A stretch of 64,000 nt of DNA from positions 1-64,000 of the forward strand of contig NZ_JACYTN010000016.1 of the NCBI RefSeq assembly GCF_014841135.1, read 5' to 3'. The position numbers and the translations under genes are program-made. This DNA is from Paenibacillus arenosi. Its GTDB lineage: Bacteria > Bacillota > Bacilli > Paenibacillales > Paenibacillaceae. Positions 43,228 through 52,073 of this stretch are shown here, one piece after another; the first letter of the stretch is position 1; each line of letters starts with the position of its first letter. The notes under the pieces are model-generated. The model was not told where the DNA came from and made no database searches. It worked only from the letters and a program-made list of their open reading frames with translations.

Positions 43228-44106
43228 TTATTTAACACCTTTAATCGATTGCAGCATAATCTCATCTAATGGTACGGTCTGAACCCGTATCGGTTGAATG
43301 TTATGCCTTTGCAAGTAGTCCTCAAACGGTGCAATCTCGTTTACGATTAGTCTTACGCTAACACCATCTTGAAGCGTATCTTTGACGCCTGGTGCATCTT
43401 TGAGCACAGCTGCTTCGGAAATGTTGAACCAATATTCCTTCCAAGCATCGAACAACTCATCTTTTTCTACGAATTGGACAAGTTGGCCGCGATGCAGAAA
43501 CATAATATAATCAGCAAGCCTTCTCACTTCATCAATGATGTGCGTCGCGATGATAATCGACCGATCCCCGTCGTCCATAAATTTCTGCAAATCTTCCATT
43601 ACATAGCGCCAACTAATAGGGTCCAACCCTGATGATGGCTCATCTAATAGCAGCACATCTGGGCGATACGACAAAATTATAATGAGCTCGCATTTGCGCC
43701 GCATCCCTTTAGACATTTTGTTAAGCCTTGTTTTTGGTGGGATCTCGTATTTAGCCATCAGTGTCTGGTAGAGCTGCCAGTCCCAGTTCTCATACCAATA
43801 TGCATACATGGTAGCTAATTGATCGGGAGTCTTATAGTCATCTTCGCTGTTAGGTAGCTCAGGTAAATATCCGATACGCTGCTTCCACACATAATCATGA
43901 TCAGCATCGACACGCTGCTGGCCGAAATATATATTCCCTTGGTTTGGATAAGCAAGCCCTATCATCATGCTGAGCATCGTACTTTTACCTGAACCATTCA
44001 CACCAACGATAGCTGTTACACAGCCACTTGGAAATTCAACATTCAACGGACCAACCCGTAAATGATCACGGTGCTTCTCAACTGCTTCCAGTGTATAGGC
44101 ATTCAT
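43228..44106 (-). CDS. ABC transporter ATP-binding protein, YtrB-like
   Basis: A 292-residue ATPase. Walker A GVNGSGKST, signature MSKGMRRKCELI, Walker B VLLLDEPSSGLDP and ATHIIDEVRRLAD are present; the R-R-K after the signature and the C-terminal extension are typical of YtrB-like proteins. The ATG at 44106 follows GGAGG. It starts 23 bases after the GntR regulator gene. Its permease partner is probably the gene encoded before the regulator. Confidence 0.87.
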   Translation of the reverse strand: MNAYTLEAVEKHRDHLRVGPLNVEFPSGCVTAIVGVNGSGKSTMLSMMIGLAYPNQGNIYFGQQRVDADHDYVWKQRIGYLPELPNSEDDYKTPDQLATMYAYWYENWDWQLYQTLMAKYEIPPKTRLNKMSKGMRRKCELIIILSYRPDVLLLDEPSSGLDPISWRYVMEDLQKFMDDGDRSIIIATHIIDEVRRLADYIMFLHRGQLVQFVEKDELFDAWKEYWFNISEAAVLKDAPGVKDTLQDGVSVRLIVNEIAPFEDYLQRHNIQPIRVQTVPLDEIMLQSIKGVK

Positions 44107-44129
44107 GATAGTACCTCCTCCCCTCAAGC

Positions 44130-44522
44130 TCAGTCATTTCTCATCCGAATTCGTACAATTTCATTAAAAATATCCCGTAATTCCTGTTCATCTATCTGCA
44201 TTTGCTTAGCAGCATCTATCGCCGCCATGATAGCTTCTTCAACCGCCCGCTTGCGAAATTGGTCGCGTTCACCTTGATGAACCGGCGCCACAAACGTACC
44301 TGTGCCCTGCTTCGTGCGGAGCAACCCTTCCTGCTCTAAATCTTGATACACACGCCGTATTGTAATGACACTGCAACTTAACTGACCTGCTAGTTCACGA
44401 ATCGATGGCAATAACGTTCCCGTCTCGATGTGTCCGCTCAAAATTAACGTCTTAAGCTGGCTCTTAATCTGTGCATACAATGGTTCGGTGCTATTTTCAT
44501 CAAGCTGTATCGGAATGAACAT
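44130..44522 (-). CDS. GntR-family regulator, YtrA type
   Basis: A 130-residue GntR repressor of the short YtrA subfamily: winged helix (PLYAQIKSQLKTLILSGHIETGTLLPSIRELAGQLSCSVITIRRVYQDLEQEGLL, then KQGTGTFVAP) and a C-terminal helical stretch of only about 45 residues. The ATG at 44522 follows AAAGGAGG with good spacing. Members regulate adjoining ABC genes in response to cell-wall antibiotics. A TGTGTATA palindrome overlapping the operon promoter is its likely operator. Confidence 0.92.
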   Translation of the reverse strand: MFIPIQLDENSTEPLYAQIKSQLKTLILSGHIETGTLLPSIRELAGQLSCSVITIRRVYQDLEQEGLLRTKQGTGTFVAPVHQGERDQFRKRAVEEAIMAAIDAAKQMQIDEQELRDIFNEIVRIRMRND

Positions 44523-44572
44523 AGGCCGGTTCACCTCCTTTATCAATCTTGCAACTACACGGAGCGTGACAC

Positions 44573-44585
44573 GCTAACCACCCAA
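44573..44585. promoter_or_regulatory. small palindrome upstream of the GntR gene
   Basis: AGCGTGACACGCT is a perfect 6-1-6 palindrome in the 127-base gap between the permease and regulator genes. It may be an internal operator or a processing hairpin. Confidence 0.3.
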
Positions 44586-44649
44586 TGCGTCTATGACGCC
44601 ATTCTATTTTCTTTCTCAAGTCTAAAATTTTCCTTCCTGCATATCCAAC

Positions 44650-45369
44650 TCAAGACAAATCCGTTCGCCGCAGCACTTGTAAGGACGATTTCATTCCCCA
44701 GACAATTGCTTGACTCAGCACCACGATCGTTACAATTGCAGTTGGAAGCGGCCATTCATTCGTTATATAAAGTAATGATTTGAAGACCGAGCCTCCGCAT
44801 AAACTAATAATGATTGCAGTTATAGTTAGAATCACCATAGTGAAAAGCACAATCAACATATAAATTTTGCCGCTCATTCTCCACTCACAATAAGTGAACA
44901 GGACATTTATCAAAATGCTGAACGTGATGCCTATCAGTATAAGTAGTGCATAGGAACCAGGATTCGTTACTTCATCCAATCCTGTTATGAAATAGCTGAC
45001 AAAAAAGAATATCGTACCGTTCACTAACGATAGAATTATAAGTTGCAAATATCTAGCGCGTACAATGGTTTGAATTCCGATTGGCAAAATACGCTGCTTT
45101 ATTACGTATTGGCGATAAGAGTCCTCGGACAAATAGCGGGTAGATCTACGATTCATTAAATTCCCTAAGCTTAAAAAAATGAGGGAAATATAAAAATCCA
45201 TTATGATAGTCGAGATTATTCCGACATCCTTCTCAAAAAGCATCTGTATCATCGGATAGGTCATCACAGAAAGATAGACCATAAACAACATCGTTAACAG
45301 CAACCCTATCGGTGATGTTCGAAACTCTTGCTTCACGATGAACAAAGCATCCCGCCAGCCTCTTTTCAT
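44650..45369 (-). CDS. ABC transporter permease-like membrane protein, first gene of the GntR operon
   Basis: A 239-residue protein with six hydrophobic segments, consistent with an ABC-2 type permease subunit, although its primary sequence is poorly conserved (SPIGLLLTMLFMVYLSVM, QRILPIGIQTIVRARYLQLIILS). It begins the transcript that continues with the GntR regulator and ATPase genes. No clear AGGAGG lies before the ATG (GTAGGTG is the nearest). It could pair with the YtrB-like ATPase. Confidence 0.68.
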   Translation of the reverse strand: MKRGWRDALFIVKQEFRTSPIGLLLTMLFMVYLSVMTYPMIQMLFEKDVGIISTIIMDFYISLIFLSLGNLMNRRSTRYLSEDSYRQYVIKQRILPIGIQTIVRARYLQLIILSLVNGTIFFFVSYFITGLDEVTNPGSYALLILIGITFSILINVLFTYCEWRMSGKIYMLIVLFTMVILTITAIIISLCGGSVFKSLLYITNEWPLPTAIVTIVVLSQAIVWGMKSSLQVLRRTDLS

Positions 45370-45420
45370 GAGGAGACACCTACTTTCCTTTCAATCGCAC
45401 AGGACACAGTTCACTGTGAT

Positions 45421-45472
45421 TACTGTGTATATTGTTATACACAGTATAATGACCTCAATACAAAGTCGTCAA
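45421..45472 (-). promoter_or_regulatory. operon promoter with GntR/YtrA operator
   Basis: TACTGTGTATA (45421-45431) is complemented exactly by TATACACAGTA (45436-45446), a YtrA-type operator. On the minus strand TTGACG (45467-45472) and TATACT (45443-45448) are 18 bases apart, so the operator begins inside the -10 box and runs downstream. Confidence 0.7.
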
Positions 45473-45500
45473 GGATTTTTTTCCAATCCCTTTTATTCAC

Positions 45501-45552
45501 AAAAAAACAACCCTTATCCAAGCAGCCCTCAAGCTGTATGAATAAAGGTTGT
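45501..45552 (-). terminator. terminator of the cta operon
   Basis: ACAACCCTTAT (45507-45517) pairs with ATAAAGGTTGT (45542-45552), one G-U pair, with an inner CAGC/GCTG stem. On the minus strand a run of seven U follows. It lies 20 bases past the ctaM stop. Confidence 0.7.
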
Positions 45553-45572
45553 CCCCATTAAAAAATGGCCTG

Positions 45573-46034
45573 TTAGCCGAAAATAGCATCAATAACTGGC
45601 TTCGTATGTCCGCCTGGATATAGAATATACAACAACACATACACCATCGCACCTGTAGCTGCTGTTATAAACCAGATCGTCGCAGTAACACGTCCAAGCT
45701 TACGGTGCTTGTCATACTTCGCTTTGAATCCTAAGTACAAGGTCGTCAAGCCGAACACAGCTGCAACAGTCGCCAACACGATGTGGAAGAGTAGGAACAC
45801 CAGGTAGATCGTCTTCAACGAATCTGGCCCGCCCCATGATGTGTTTCCTACGAAAATCGTGCGAGATACGTAAATAATGAAGAACAAAATAGCTGCGATT
45901 GCAGCAAGCTTCATCGTCCGCTCATGCTCTTTGCGCTTGCCTTTAATAATTTGGCGCCAACCGATCGCAACCAAGATGGCACTAAGTACAATAAAGAACG
46001 TACTGATCGTTGGGAATAGTGAGTACATATCCAC
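45573..46034 (-). CDS. ctaM: DUF420 membrane protein, CtaM (oxidase assembly factor)
   Basis: A 153-residue membrane protein with four or five helices of the DUF420 family (ERTMKLAAIAAILFFIIYVSRTIFVG, HIVLATVAAVFGLTTLYLGFK, KHRKLGRVTATIWFITAATG). Histidines in HE, FH and KHRKLG are conserved in the family. In Bacillus and Staphylococcus relatives it is needed for maturation of the haem A oxidase. It directly follows ctaG here, which supports that role, and it is the last gene before the operon terminator. Confidence 0.9.
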   Translation of the reverse strand: MDMYSLFPTISTFFIVLSAILVAIGWRQIIKGKRKEHERTMKLAAIAAILFFIIYVSRTIFVGNTSWGGPDSLKTIYLVFLLFHIVLATVAAVFGLTTLYLGFKAKYDKHRKLGRVTATIWFITAATGAMVYVLLYILYPGGHTKPVIDAIFG

Positions 46035-46080
46035 GATGCATTATCCCTCCTTACAAGTTATCATTCCCATTATATCGAAA

Positions 46081-46989
46081 TCATGCATTCTGCCAATCAC
46101 TTTTCGGTGTCGAATCTGCGACATCATCATCTTTTCCTTCACGACGGAACCATCGAGAGAATACATAGGCTAGAACGATACCATACATCGTTTCTTGAAC
46201 GAGCTTCATCAAAATACCACCAAGCTGCTGATCCTCTCTTACATCGAACCAACTAAAAAACTGCGGACCATCAAAGGCTGCTAGCAAGGCCTCCGGACTG
46301 CCAGATACACAATAGCCCATCGCTGCTGCCCATATATCCGGATCATTATAGGTCGCGTATAACGATTCATCCGCGAAGATAAGAAGTGCACATGCAGGTG
46401 TGATCAGCAATCCATTCAAGAAAATATAGCCCATTTTTTTCACATCGCTAATCAAATTCCATTCTGGAACAGGATTAACGACAGGCCACCACATCATAAA
46501 TGCCGCAATGTACAGAGCGATGTAGTACAACGTGTGTACACCATAATTCAGCATGATGTAATCATGTACGACTGGAATATGATAGAACGAAAATAGCGCA
46601 TTGAATAACACTGCCGTAAGTATCGGATGCATCATCCACTTCAGCTTACGCAGCAGCGGACGATCCAAAATAAACTTCCACATCCAATCCGGAATCCCCT
46701 TCAGCAGTAAAGGAGGCGCTATAATATAGCACAGTGACATCATGACCATGTGGAATGTGAACATCAGGTGACCCATCAAATCTATGGGTCCGCCCTGCGA
46801 CAAGTAAATAAGCACGACACCTACAATGAAACTAACTCGTTGCCCCCCTGTCACGGGCTTGGAGCCAGGGAACCGATCTCTGAAATAGCCTGTTAAACCA
46901 AGATACAATACAATAACCAACAACGCGGAAACGAGAAACAAAGGGCTCCATAAATCGGCAAATGAAAAAAACTGCCCTAATCCAAACAT
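46081..46989 (-). CDS. ctaG: cytochrome c oxidase assembly factor CtaG
   Basis: A 302-residue membrane protein with about seven helices, of the Bacillus CtaG (caa3_CtaG) type needed for caa3 oxidase formation. Family blocks QGGPIDLMGHLMFTFHMVMMSLCYIIAPPLLLKGIP and YALYIAAFMMWWPVVNPVPEW-like segments are present. It is separated from ctaF by a hairpin and 174 bases, so expression may be reduced or separately started. GGGGGAAG precedes the ATG. Confidence 0.93.
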   Translation of the reverse strand: MFGLGQFFSFADLWSPLFLVSALLVIVLYLGLTGYFRDRFPGSKPVTGGQRVSFIVGVVLIYLSQGGPIDLMGHLMFTFHMVMMSLCYIIAPPLLLKGIPDWMWKFILDRPLLRKLKWMMHPILTAVLFNALFSFYHIPVVHDYIMLNYGVHTLYYIALYIAAFMMWWPVVNPVPEWNLISDVKKMGYIFLNGLLITPACALLIFADESLYATYNDPDIWAAAMGYCVSGSPEALLAAFDGPQFFSWFDVREDQQLGGILMKLVQETMYGIVLAYVFSRWFRREGKDDDVADSTPKSDWQNA

Positions 46990-47052
46990 AGCTGCTTCCC
47001 CCTTTCATCAACAAGCTGTCATCGTTTCGCCACATTTGATCTTCTACGGAAA

Positions 47053-47079
47053 AAGAGGCGGTGCATCGCACCACCTCTT
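47053..47079 (-). terminator. hairpin between ctaF and ctaG
   Basis: AAGAGGCGGTGC pairs with GCACCACCTCTT around a 3-base loop (one mismatch). On the minus strand TTTTTCC follows, enough for partial termination after ctaF. Confidence 0.65.
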
Positions 47080-47163
47080 CCTATTATGCTATCGTTTCTC
47101 AAACAAGCTCTAATCATGCTCTACAAGCGATTAGTACTCGTTCAACGCTAAGCTTGTAACTTC

Positions 47164-47484
47164 CTACCACCATACCCAATATAGAGCCATGACGATACAT
47201 GTCAATGCAACAAAGGCACCGCCAAGCATAAACACGAGGGGCAGCAAATGACCCTTGTCTTTCATGTGCATCCAATATGCCATCTGGATAATGACTTGAA
47301 GCACGGCCATGACCAACAAAATAATGATGATAAAGGTTGCATTCACTTCAGCTACAGAAGCAACGGCAGCAAACGCAATCAGTGAAAGTACGATGGAGAA
47401 AATAAACGCAACAATGTGCTTTTGTCGTCCTTCATGCTTATGACGACGGTTGGAATGGTTGGAAGCCGATTGTTGGGATGCCAT
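47164..47484 (-). CDS. ctaF: cytochrome c oxidase subunit IV
   Basis: A 106-residue subunit with three membrane helices (HIVAFIFSIVLSLIAFAAVA, FIIIILLVMAVLQVIIQMAYWMHMKDKG, LVFMLGGAFVALTCIVMALYW), as in Bacillus CtaF. It starts 3 bases after the ctaE stop. Confidence 0.93.
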   Translation of the reverse strand: MASQQSASNHSNRRHKHEGRQKHIVAFIFSIVLSLIAFAAVASVAEVNATFIIIILLVMAVLQVIIQMAYWMHMKDKGHLLPLVFMLGGAFVALTCIVMALYWVWW

Positions 47485-47487
47485 CGT

Positions 47488-48108
47488 CTACACCACCCTT
47501 CCCATTAGGTAAACAACGGTAAAGATGAATACCCATACAACGTCGATGAAGTGCCAGTAAATAGCAGACACATACACCTTTGGAGCTGTTACGAGATTCA
47601 GGCCTTTCTTCTTCACTTGAATAATCAACAATGTGATCCAAAGAACACCGAATGCAACGTGAGCACCGTGGAAACCAACTAACGTATAGAATGCGGTACT
47701 AAACGCACTCGTCGTAAAGTTATGACCATGGTGGATATACTCAACAAACTCATAAATCTCCAGCCCCAGGAAAGAGAACCCTAATAGAACCGTAACGATG
47801 AGCCACTTAATCAGATCTTTCACTTTATTCTGGTGCAGCGCCTGAACAGCGAATACACTAGTCAGTGAACTGACAAGCAAGATCAACGTAGCTGCTCCGA
47901 CGATAGGGAGCTTGAACAGTTCGGCAGCAGTTGGCCCGTCACCGACTTGATCACGAAGAGCAAGGAATGTTGCGAATAATGTACCGAACAACACTGCCTC
48001 TCCGCCGAGGAAGAGCCAGAAGCCGAGTACTTTGTTACGACCTTCCAAGGTCGCATTTTCCGGTTGATGAGGCCATTCGCCTTCTACGTGATGACCGTGT
48101 GCACTCAT
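47488..48108 (-). CDS. ctaE: cytochrome c oxidase subunit III
   Basis: A 206-residue, five-helix subunit III of the short Bacillus type. FWLFLGGEAVLFGTLFATFL, a core helix with YEFVEYIHHGH, FYTLVGFHGAHVAFGV and HFIDVVWVFIFTVVYLMG are diagnostic. Its ATG overlaps the ctaD stop as ATGA. Confidence 0.95.
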   Translation of the reverse strand: MSAHGHHVEGEWPHQPENATLEGRNKVLGFWLFLGGEAVLFGTLFATFLALRDQVGDGPTAAELFKLPIVGAATLILLVSSLTSVFAVQALHQNKVKDLIKWLIVTVLLGFSFLGLEIYEFVEYIHHGHNFTTSAFSTAFYTLVGFHGAHVAFGVLWITLLIIQVKKKGLNLVTAPKVYVSAIYWHFIDVVWVFIFTVVYLMGRVV

Positions 48109-49997
48109 GCTCTTCCCCCCTTGTCTTCGAGCTCTTCCACTTCAATATGATAGCCAGGATCATCATAGACGGAACGAAGGAACATACAACCAAATGTGAT
48201 GCCCAATCCGATAATCGAGACAATATAGTTATTGAATAAGAATCCTAGTATTGCATTATCAAACGGATCTCTTCCATACATAAATCCGAAGCCTGCAATG
48301 AATAGGCCAACGGACATAAAGAACGGGAGAATCGTAGGAGAAGGCATATGGATCGAACCGAGTGGCTCAGCAGGAGTCATCTCCTTATTACCATCCATCT
48401 TCTCTTTCCACCAAGCATCATAGCCGCGTACGAGCGGAGTTTGCTTGAAGTTGTATTCTGGCGGAGGCGAAGGAATCGTCCACTCCAGCGTACGACCGTC
48501 TTCCCACGGATCGTTTGCAGCATTTTTCGGCTGACGGGACGTAATAAAGATGTTCCACAAGAACATAAGCGTTCCGATACCCATCATAATTGCACCAACT
48601 GTACTAATCATGTTCATCGTGTCAAAGCCTTGGTTTGGCAAATACGTTGCAACACGACGCGGCATTCCGATTAGGCCTAGGAAATGCTGTACAAAGAATG
48701 TTAGCTGGAAGCCGATAAAGAACATCCAGAACGTTGCTTTACCAAGCCCTTCATACAAGGTGCGACCGAACATTTTCGGCCACCAGAAATGTAATCCAGA
48801 AAATAGACCCAGCACCAACCCACCTACGATTACGTAGTGGAAATGCGCAACAACAAAGTACGTATCGTGGAACTGGAAGTTCGCCGGCGCTGACGCCAAC
48901 ATAACACCTGTAACGCCACCCATAACGAACGTTGGAATGAAACCAATTGCATACAAGTTCGCTGCTGTGAACTTAATGGAACCGCCCCACAGCGTAAAGA
49001 TCCAGTTAAAGATCTTAATACCTGTCGGTACGGCAATTAGCATTGTTGCAATAGAGAACAACGCGTTTGCCACGGGACCTAGTCCTACTGTGAACATGTG
49101 GTGCGCCCACACCATGAAGCCTAGGAAACCGATAAGAATCGTTGCGAATACCATCGAGCTGTACCCGAACAGACGCTTACGAGCAAATGTACTAAGGACA
49201 TCGGAAATGATACCGAATGCCGGTAAGATCAAAATGTAAACTTCAGGATGTCCGAATATCCAGAAAATATGCTGCCATAGAACAGGGTTACCACCTAGGG
49301 CAACGTTAAAGAAGTTTCCGCTGAATAAGCGATCGAACATAAGCAAAATAAGTCCTACTGTAATAGCAGGGAATGCGAATAAAATAAGCGCGGAAGTAAT
49401 GAAGGCAGCCCATGTGAACATCGGCATCCGCATGTACGTCATTCCTGGTGCACGCATGTTAATAATCGTAACCAAGAAGTTAATACCGCCTAAGAGCGTA
49501 CCTAGTCCTGATATTTGTAGTCCGATGGTATAGAAGTCTACCCCATGATGTGGACTATAGGTCGTATCCGCTAACGGCACGTACGATGTCCATCCTGCAT
49601 CTGGAACATCGCCCACGATCCAGCTCAAGTTGAGCAAAAGACCACCGAACAAGAACGTCCAGAAACCGAGGGAATTCAAGAACGGGAACGCTACGTCTCG
49701 CGCACCTATTTGCAACGGTACGATAGCATTCATTAAGGCGAATATAATCGGCATGACACCCAAGAAGATCATTGTCGTGCCGTGCATCGTTATCAATTCA
49801 TTAAATGCTTGTTCACTTACTAAATCATTAAGCGGCTTAATTAACTGAATTCGGATCAAGATCGCTTCGATACCGCCAATGCCGAAGAATAAACCGCCGG
49901 CAAGGAGGTACAAAATTCCGATCTTCTTATGGTCGACCGTCGTAAGCCAGTCCATAATACCGGTGTACCGCTTGACTGTATGTGCTGTATGAGCCAA
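48105..49997 (-). CDS. ctaD: cytochrome c oxidase subunit I (caa3/aa3 type)
   Basis: The catalytic 630-residue subunit I. Haem and copper ligands are visible: the low-spin haem His in TMHGTTMIFLG, the CuB His-Tyr pair in FGHPEVYILILPAFG, WAHHMFTVG and VVAHFHYVIVGG. The proton-channel residues follow the A-type pattern (GHPEVY). There are 12 or more helices plus a C-terminal extension of about 100 residues with two further helices, as in Bacillus CtaD. The start is TTG, 8 bases after GGGGAGGGG. Confidence 0.97.
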   Translation of the reverse strand: MAHTAHTVKRYTGIMDWLTTVDHKKIGILYLLAGGLFFGIGGIEAILIRIQLIKPLNDLVSEQAFNELITMHGTTMIFLGVMPIIFALMNAIVPLQIGARDVAFPFLNSLGFWTFLFGGLLLNLSWIVGDVPDAGWTSYVPLADTTYSPHHGVDFYTIGLQISGLGTLLGGINFLVTIINMRAPGMTYMRMPMFTWAAFITSALILFAFPAITVGLILLMFDRLFSGNFFNVALGGNPVLWQHIFWIFGHPEVYILILPAFGIISDVLSTFARKRLFGYSSMVFATILIGFLGFMVWAHHMFTVGLGPVANALFSIATMLIAVPTGIKIFNWIFTLWGGSIKFTAANLYAIGFIPTFVMGGVTGVMLASAPANFQFHDTYFVVAHFHYVIVGGLVLGLFSGLHFWWPKMFGRTLYEGLGKATFWMFFIGFQLTFFVQHFLGLIGMPRRVATYLPNQGFDTMNMISTVGAIMMGIGTLMFLWNIFITSRQPKNAANDPWEDGRTLEWTIPSPPPEYNFKQTPLVRGYDAWWKEKMDGNKEMTPAEPLGSIHMPSPTILPFFMSVGLFIAGFGFMYGRDPFDNAILGFLFNNYIVSIIGLGITFGCMFLRSVYDDPGYHIEVEELEDKGGRA

Positions 49998-50047
49998 GGC
50001 CGTAACCCCTCCCCTAGAAGATGCTTTTTTCTGTTTCTTACCTGTGC

Positions 50048-51148
50048 CTATTCTTCGACGTTAGGAATACCATTGTTAATCTGTTCTAGTGAATCCAACT
50101 TATAATTAGCCAAATAATCTACGATCTGATCGATCTCGTTGTCTTCCAACTTGATAACACCCATCTTATTACCTGGCTTAATATCGTCCGTTTCTTTTAT
50201 CCATTTGCGCAAATGATCCTCGATCTTCGCCTGATCAAGAGACTCCGAAGCTCTCTCACGGTTAAGCAATATACCCGCTACCGCTTCCCTACTTCCTATC
50301 CCTTTCAAGTTCGGCGCTGTCTTAGGCTCATTCTCTACAGCATGGCAAGACAAACAGCTTTGCTTAAATACTTCCGCTACCGCTGCATCACCAGTAAATG
50401 GCTTAGCCGGAGCTTGCATTTCTTTTACCCAAGCGTTAAATGTCTCTTGGTTAACTGACTTCACCTTAAAGTCCATGTATGCGTGAGAAGGGCCACAAAG
50501 CTCAGCACACTTGCCTCGGTAAACATTTTCTTCCGGTGCATCAAAGTACATTTTGTTCTTGTTGCCTTTATCTAAGCTGTCTATGCGGTTGGTGTCCATC
50601 TTACCAGCAAGGGAAGGGATCCAGAAGGAGTGGAGCACGTCTTTCGTGCTGAGTTCTACTGCAATTTTCTTACCAAAGGGAATAACTAAATCTTGTGCGG
50701 TTCTAATCTTGTACTCGGGATATTCAAATTCCCACCAGTACTGATGTGCTGTTACCTTAACTTTAACTGCATTCTCGTCTTTGCTATAATCCTCGGCGAA
50801 GGCAAATACATATTTCAAAGTTGGAACAGCCAGGATAATCAAAAGGATAATCGGAATAACCGTCCAAATGATCTCCAACTTATGACTGCCTTCTACCTGC
50901 TTCGGAATCGACTTATCGCCTGGCTTCCGACGATAGCGCACGAGGACGTATACGGAAAGTCCGAATACAATCACCACTACGCCTGTCATAATACCAATCG
51001 ACAGCTTCATCAAGTCGAACTGCGACTGTGCAATTGAACCTTGCGGGTTGAGAGTCGATAAATCCTCACGACCACAAGCGCTTAAAAGCAAGACGAGCCC
51101 GGCTAACAGCGGAAGAAGACGCTTACTAAACTGCCACCGTTTCATCAT
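50048..51148 (-). CDS. ctaC: cytochrome c oxidase subunit II with fused cytochrome c domain
   Basis: A 366-residue lipoprotein subunit II of caa3 type. Lipobox LLLSAC (about residues 20-25) and two membrane helices come first. The CuA domain carries HSFWIPSLAG and CAELCGPSHAYM; the C-terminal cytochrome c has CLSCH and a distal methionine in KPGNKMGVIKL. Electrons pass from reduced cytochrome c or the attached haem to CuA, then to subunit I. Only a modest AAGTGGGG precedes tandem ATG codons, and a 20-codon ORF overlaps its start, so translation is probably coupled. Confidence 0.96.
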   Translation of the reverse strand: MMKRWQFSKRLLPLLAGLVLLLSACGREDLSTLNPQGSIAQSQFDLMKLSIGIMTGVVVIVFGLSVYVLVRYRRKPGDKSIPKQVEGSHKLEIIWTVIPIILLIILAVPTLKYVFAFAEDYSKDENAVKVKVTAHQYWWEFEYPEYKIRTAQDLVIPFGKKIAVELSTKDVLHSFWIPSLAGKMDTNRIDSLDKGNKNKMYFDAPEENVYRGKCAELCGPSHAYMDFKVKSVNQETFNAWVKEMQAPAKPFTGDAAVAEVFKQSCLSCHAVENEPKTAPNLKGIGSREAVAGILLNRERASESLDQAKIEDHLRKWIKETDDIKPGNKMGVIKLEDNEIDQIVDYLANYKLDSLEQINNGIPNVEE

Positions 51149-51207
51149 TCATCAACCCCACTTTGTCCTTTTTCGTTGATGCTGATTAGGTTATTTTCGC
51201 TCTGCAT
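51145..51207 (-). CDS. 20-codon leader ORF overlapping ctaC
   Basis: An ATG 8 bases after GGAGG opens a frame of 20 codons (MQSENNLISINEKGQSGVDE) whose TGA lies within the tandem ATGATG of ctaC. The ribosome site is better than that of ctaC itself. A regulatory or coupling role is more likely than a stable protein. Confidence 0.45.
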   Translation of the reverse strand: MQSENNLISINEKGQSGVDE

Positions 51208-51420
51208 AAGCTTATCCTCCATTACTCTATACATGTGCTATTGCTTCAAATAGAAAATAGACCTGTAATAGGGGCAACAAACGATGAAGCTACCGGCTGA
51301 TTCACGTAACCATTTGACGACCCTCACACTCGCTCTATGTACGTTCCAAGCTAGCATGAAGACACGATCAATTTCAGCGCTGATGTCACAACCCTGTCAA
51401 TAAATGCAATCACTCACCTA

Positions 51421-51449
51421 AATATAATTTCCATATTTTTATTTGTCAA
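51421..51449 (-). promoter_or_regulatory. consensus promoter of ctaC
   Basis: TTGACA (51444-51449) and TATATT (51421-51426) on the minus strand are exactly 17 bases apart. The start site would be near 51413, which leaves an untranslated leader of about 205 bases before the leader ORF and 265 before ctaC. Confidence 0.7.
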
Positions 51450-51509
51450 CGATTACCTGCTAGTTCACAAAGTGTTCAAATATCGAATAATACCGCACAG
51501 CAAAAGACT

Positions 51510-51525
51510 TTGCAAGCGTTTACAA
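51510..51525. promoter_or_regulatory. catabolite response element (CcpA cre site)
   Basis: TTGCAAGCGTTTACAA fits the WTGNNARCGNWWWCAW consensus at all 16 positions. It is centred about 105 bases upstream of the predicted ctaC transcript start. CcpA control of cta genes is known in Bacillus subtilis. Confidence 0.65.
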
Positions 51526-51526
51526 A

Positions 51527-51794
51527 TAATAAAATTATCTATTATTATTCATGACGAACGGTCTCATTTCACGTCGAATGACTTTAACGAAAATTGTCGG
51601 CAAGGTTTCTGATGATTCCCTAATCCATTTTTGTCCTACTATCGTCTCTTATGCAACGTTCTCCTTCTAGCCTATTTGAAGCTGTTCATCGGTTATTCAC
51701 TTTATGCGTGGCGAAATACGCTCATTTCGCTTCCTTTTCACAGAACGATCATTTTTTTGGAAAATGCCAATGTCCCACTGCTTCAATAAAATGC
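51527..51794. other. intergenic stretch between the ctaC regulatory region and the small minus-strand gene
   Basis: Nothing beyond short chance frames was seen. The cta promoter and cre site end at its left and the terminator of the 62-residue gene is at its right. Confidence 0.35.
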
Positions 51795-51823
51795 AAAAAA
51801 AGACGCATCCAATGGATACGTCT
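51795..51823 (-). terminator. terminator of the 62-residue gene
   Basis: AGACGCATCC (51801-51810) pairs with GGATACGTCT (51814-51823), one G-U pair. On the minus strand a run of six U follows. It supports the small upstream gene being transcribed. Confidence 0.65.
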
Positions 51824-51884
51824 GATACGACTAACCTATTCCTAGTTCACTTCCATAATAAAAATCACATTCCATCTACACACT

Positions 51885-52073
51885 TTAGGATGCGCTTGTG
51901 TCCATTTTACCTAGTTCATTTTCTACAAGCTGGGTTAGTTCGTCTTCATAGCCTCCCGTTATCCGATACTTCCGGATATATTCCTTCACGAACTTCCGTG
52001 GATTCTTGGGACGAAAAATTCGTGTCATCTCCAACAAGCTTTCTCTCACTTCGTTGTGACCTTTTGCTGCCAT
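51885..52073 (-). CDS. small conserved-looking hypothetical protein, 62 residues
   Basis: A charged, soluble 62-residue product (KEYIRKYRITGGYEDELTQL) without recognised domain. AGGAGGG precedes the ATG by 7 bases and an own terminator lies 60 bases past the stop, both good signs of a real gene. Function unknown. Confidence 0.65.
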   Translation of the reverse strand: MAAKGHNEVRESLLEMTRIFRPKNPRKFVKEYIRKYRITGGYEDELTQLVENELGKMDTSAS

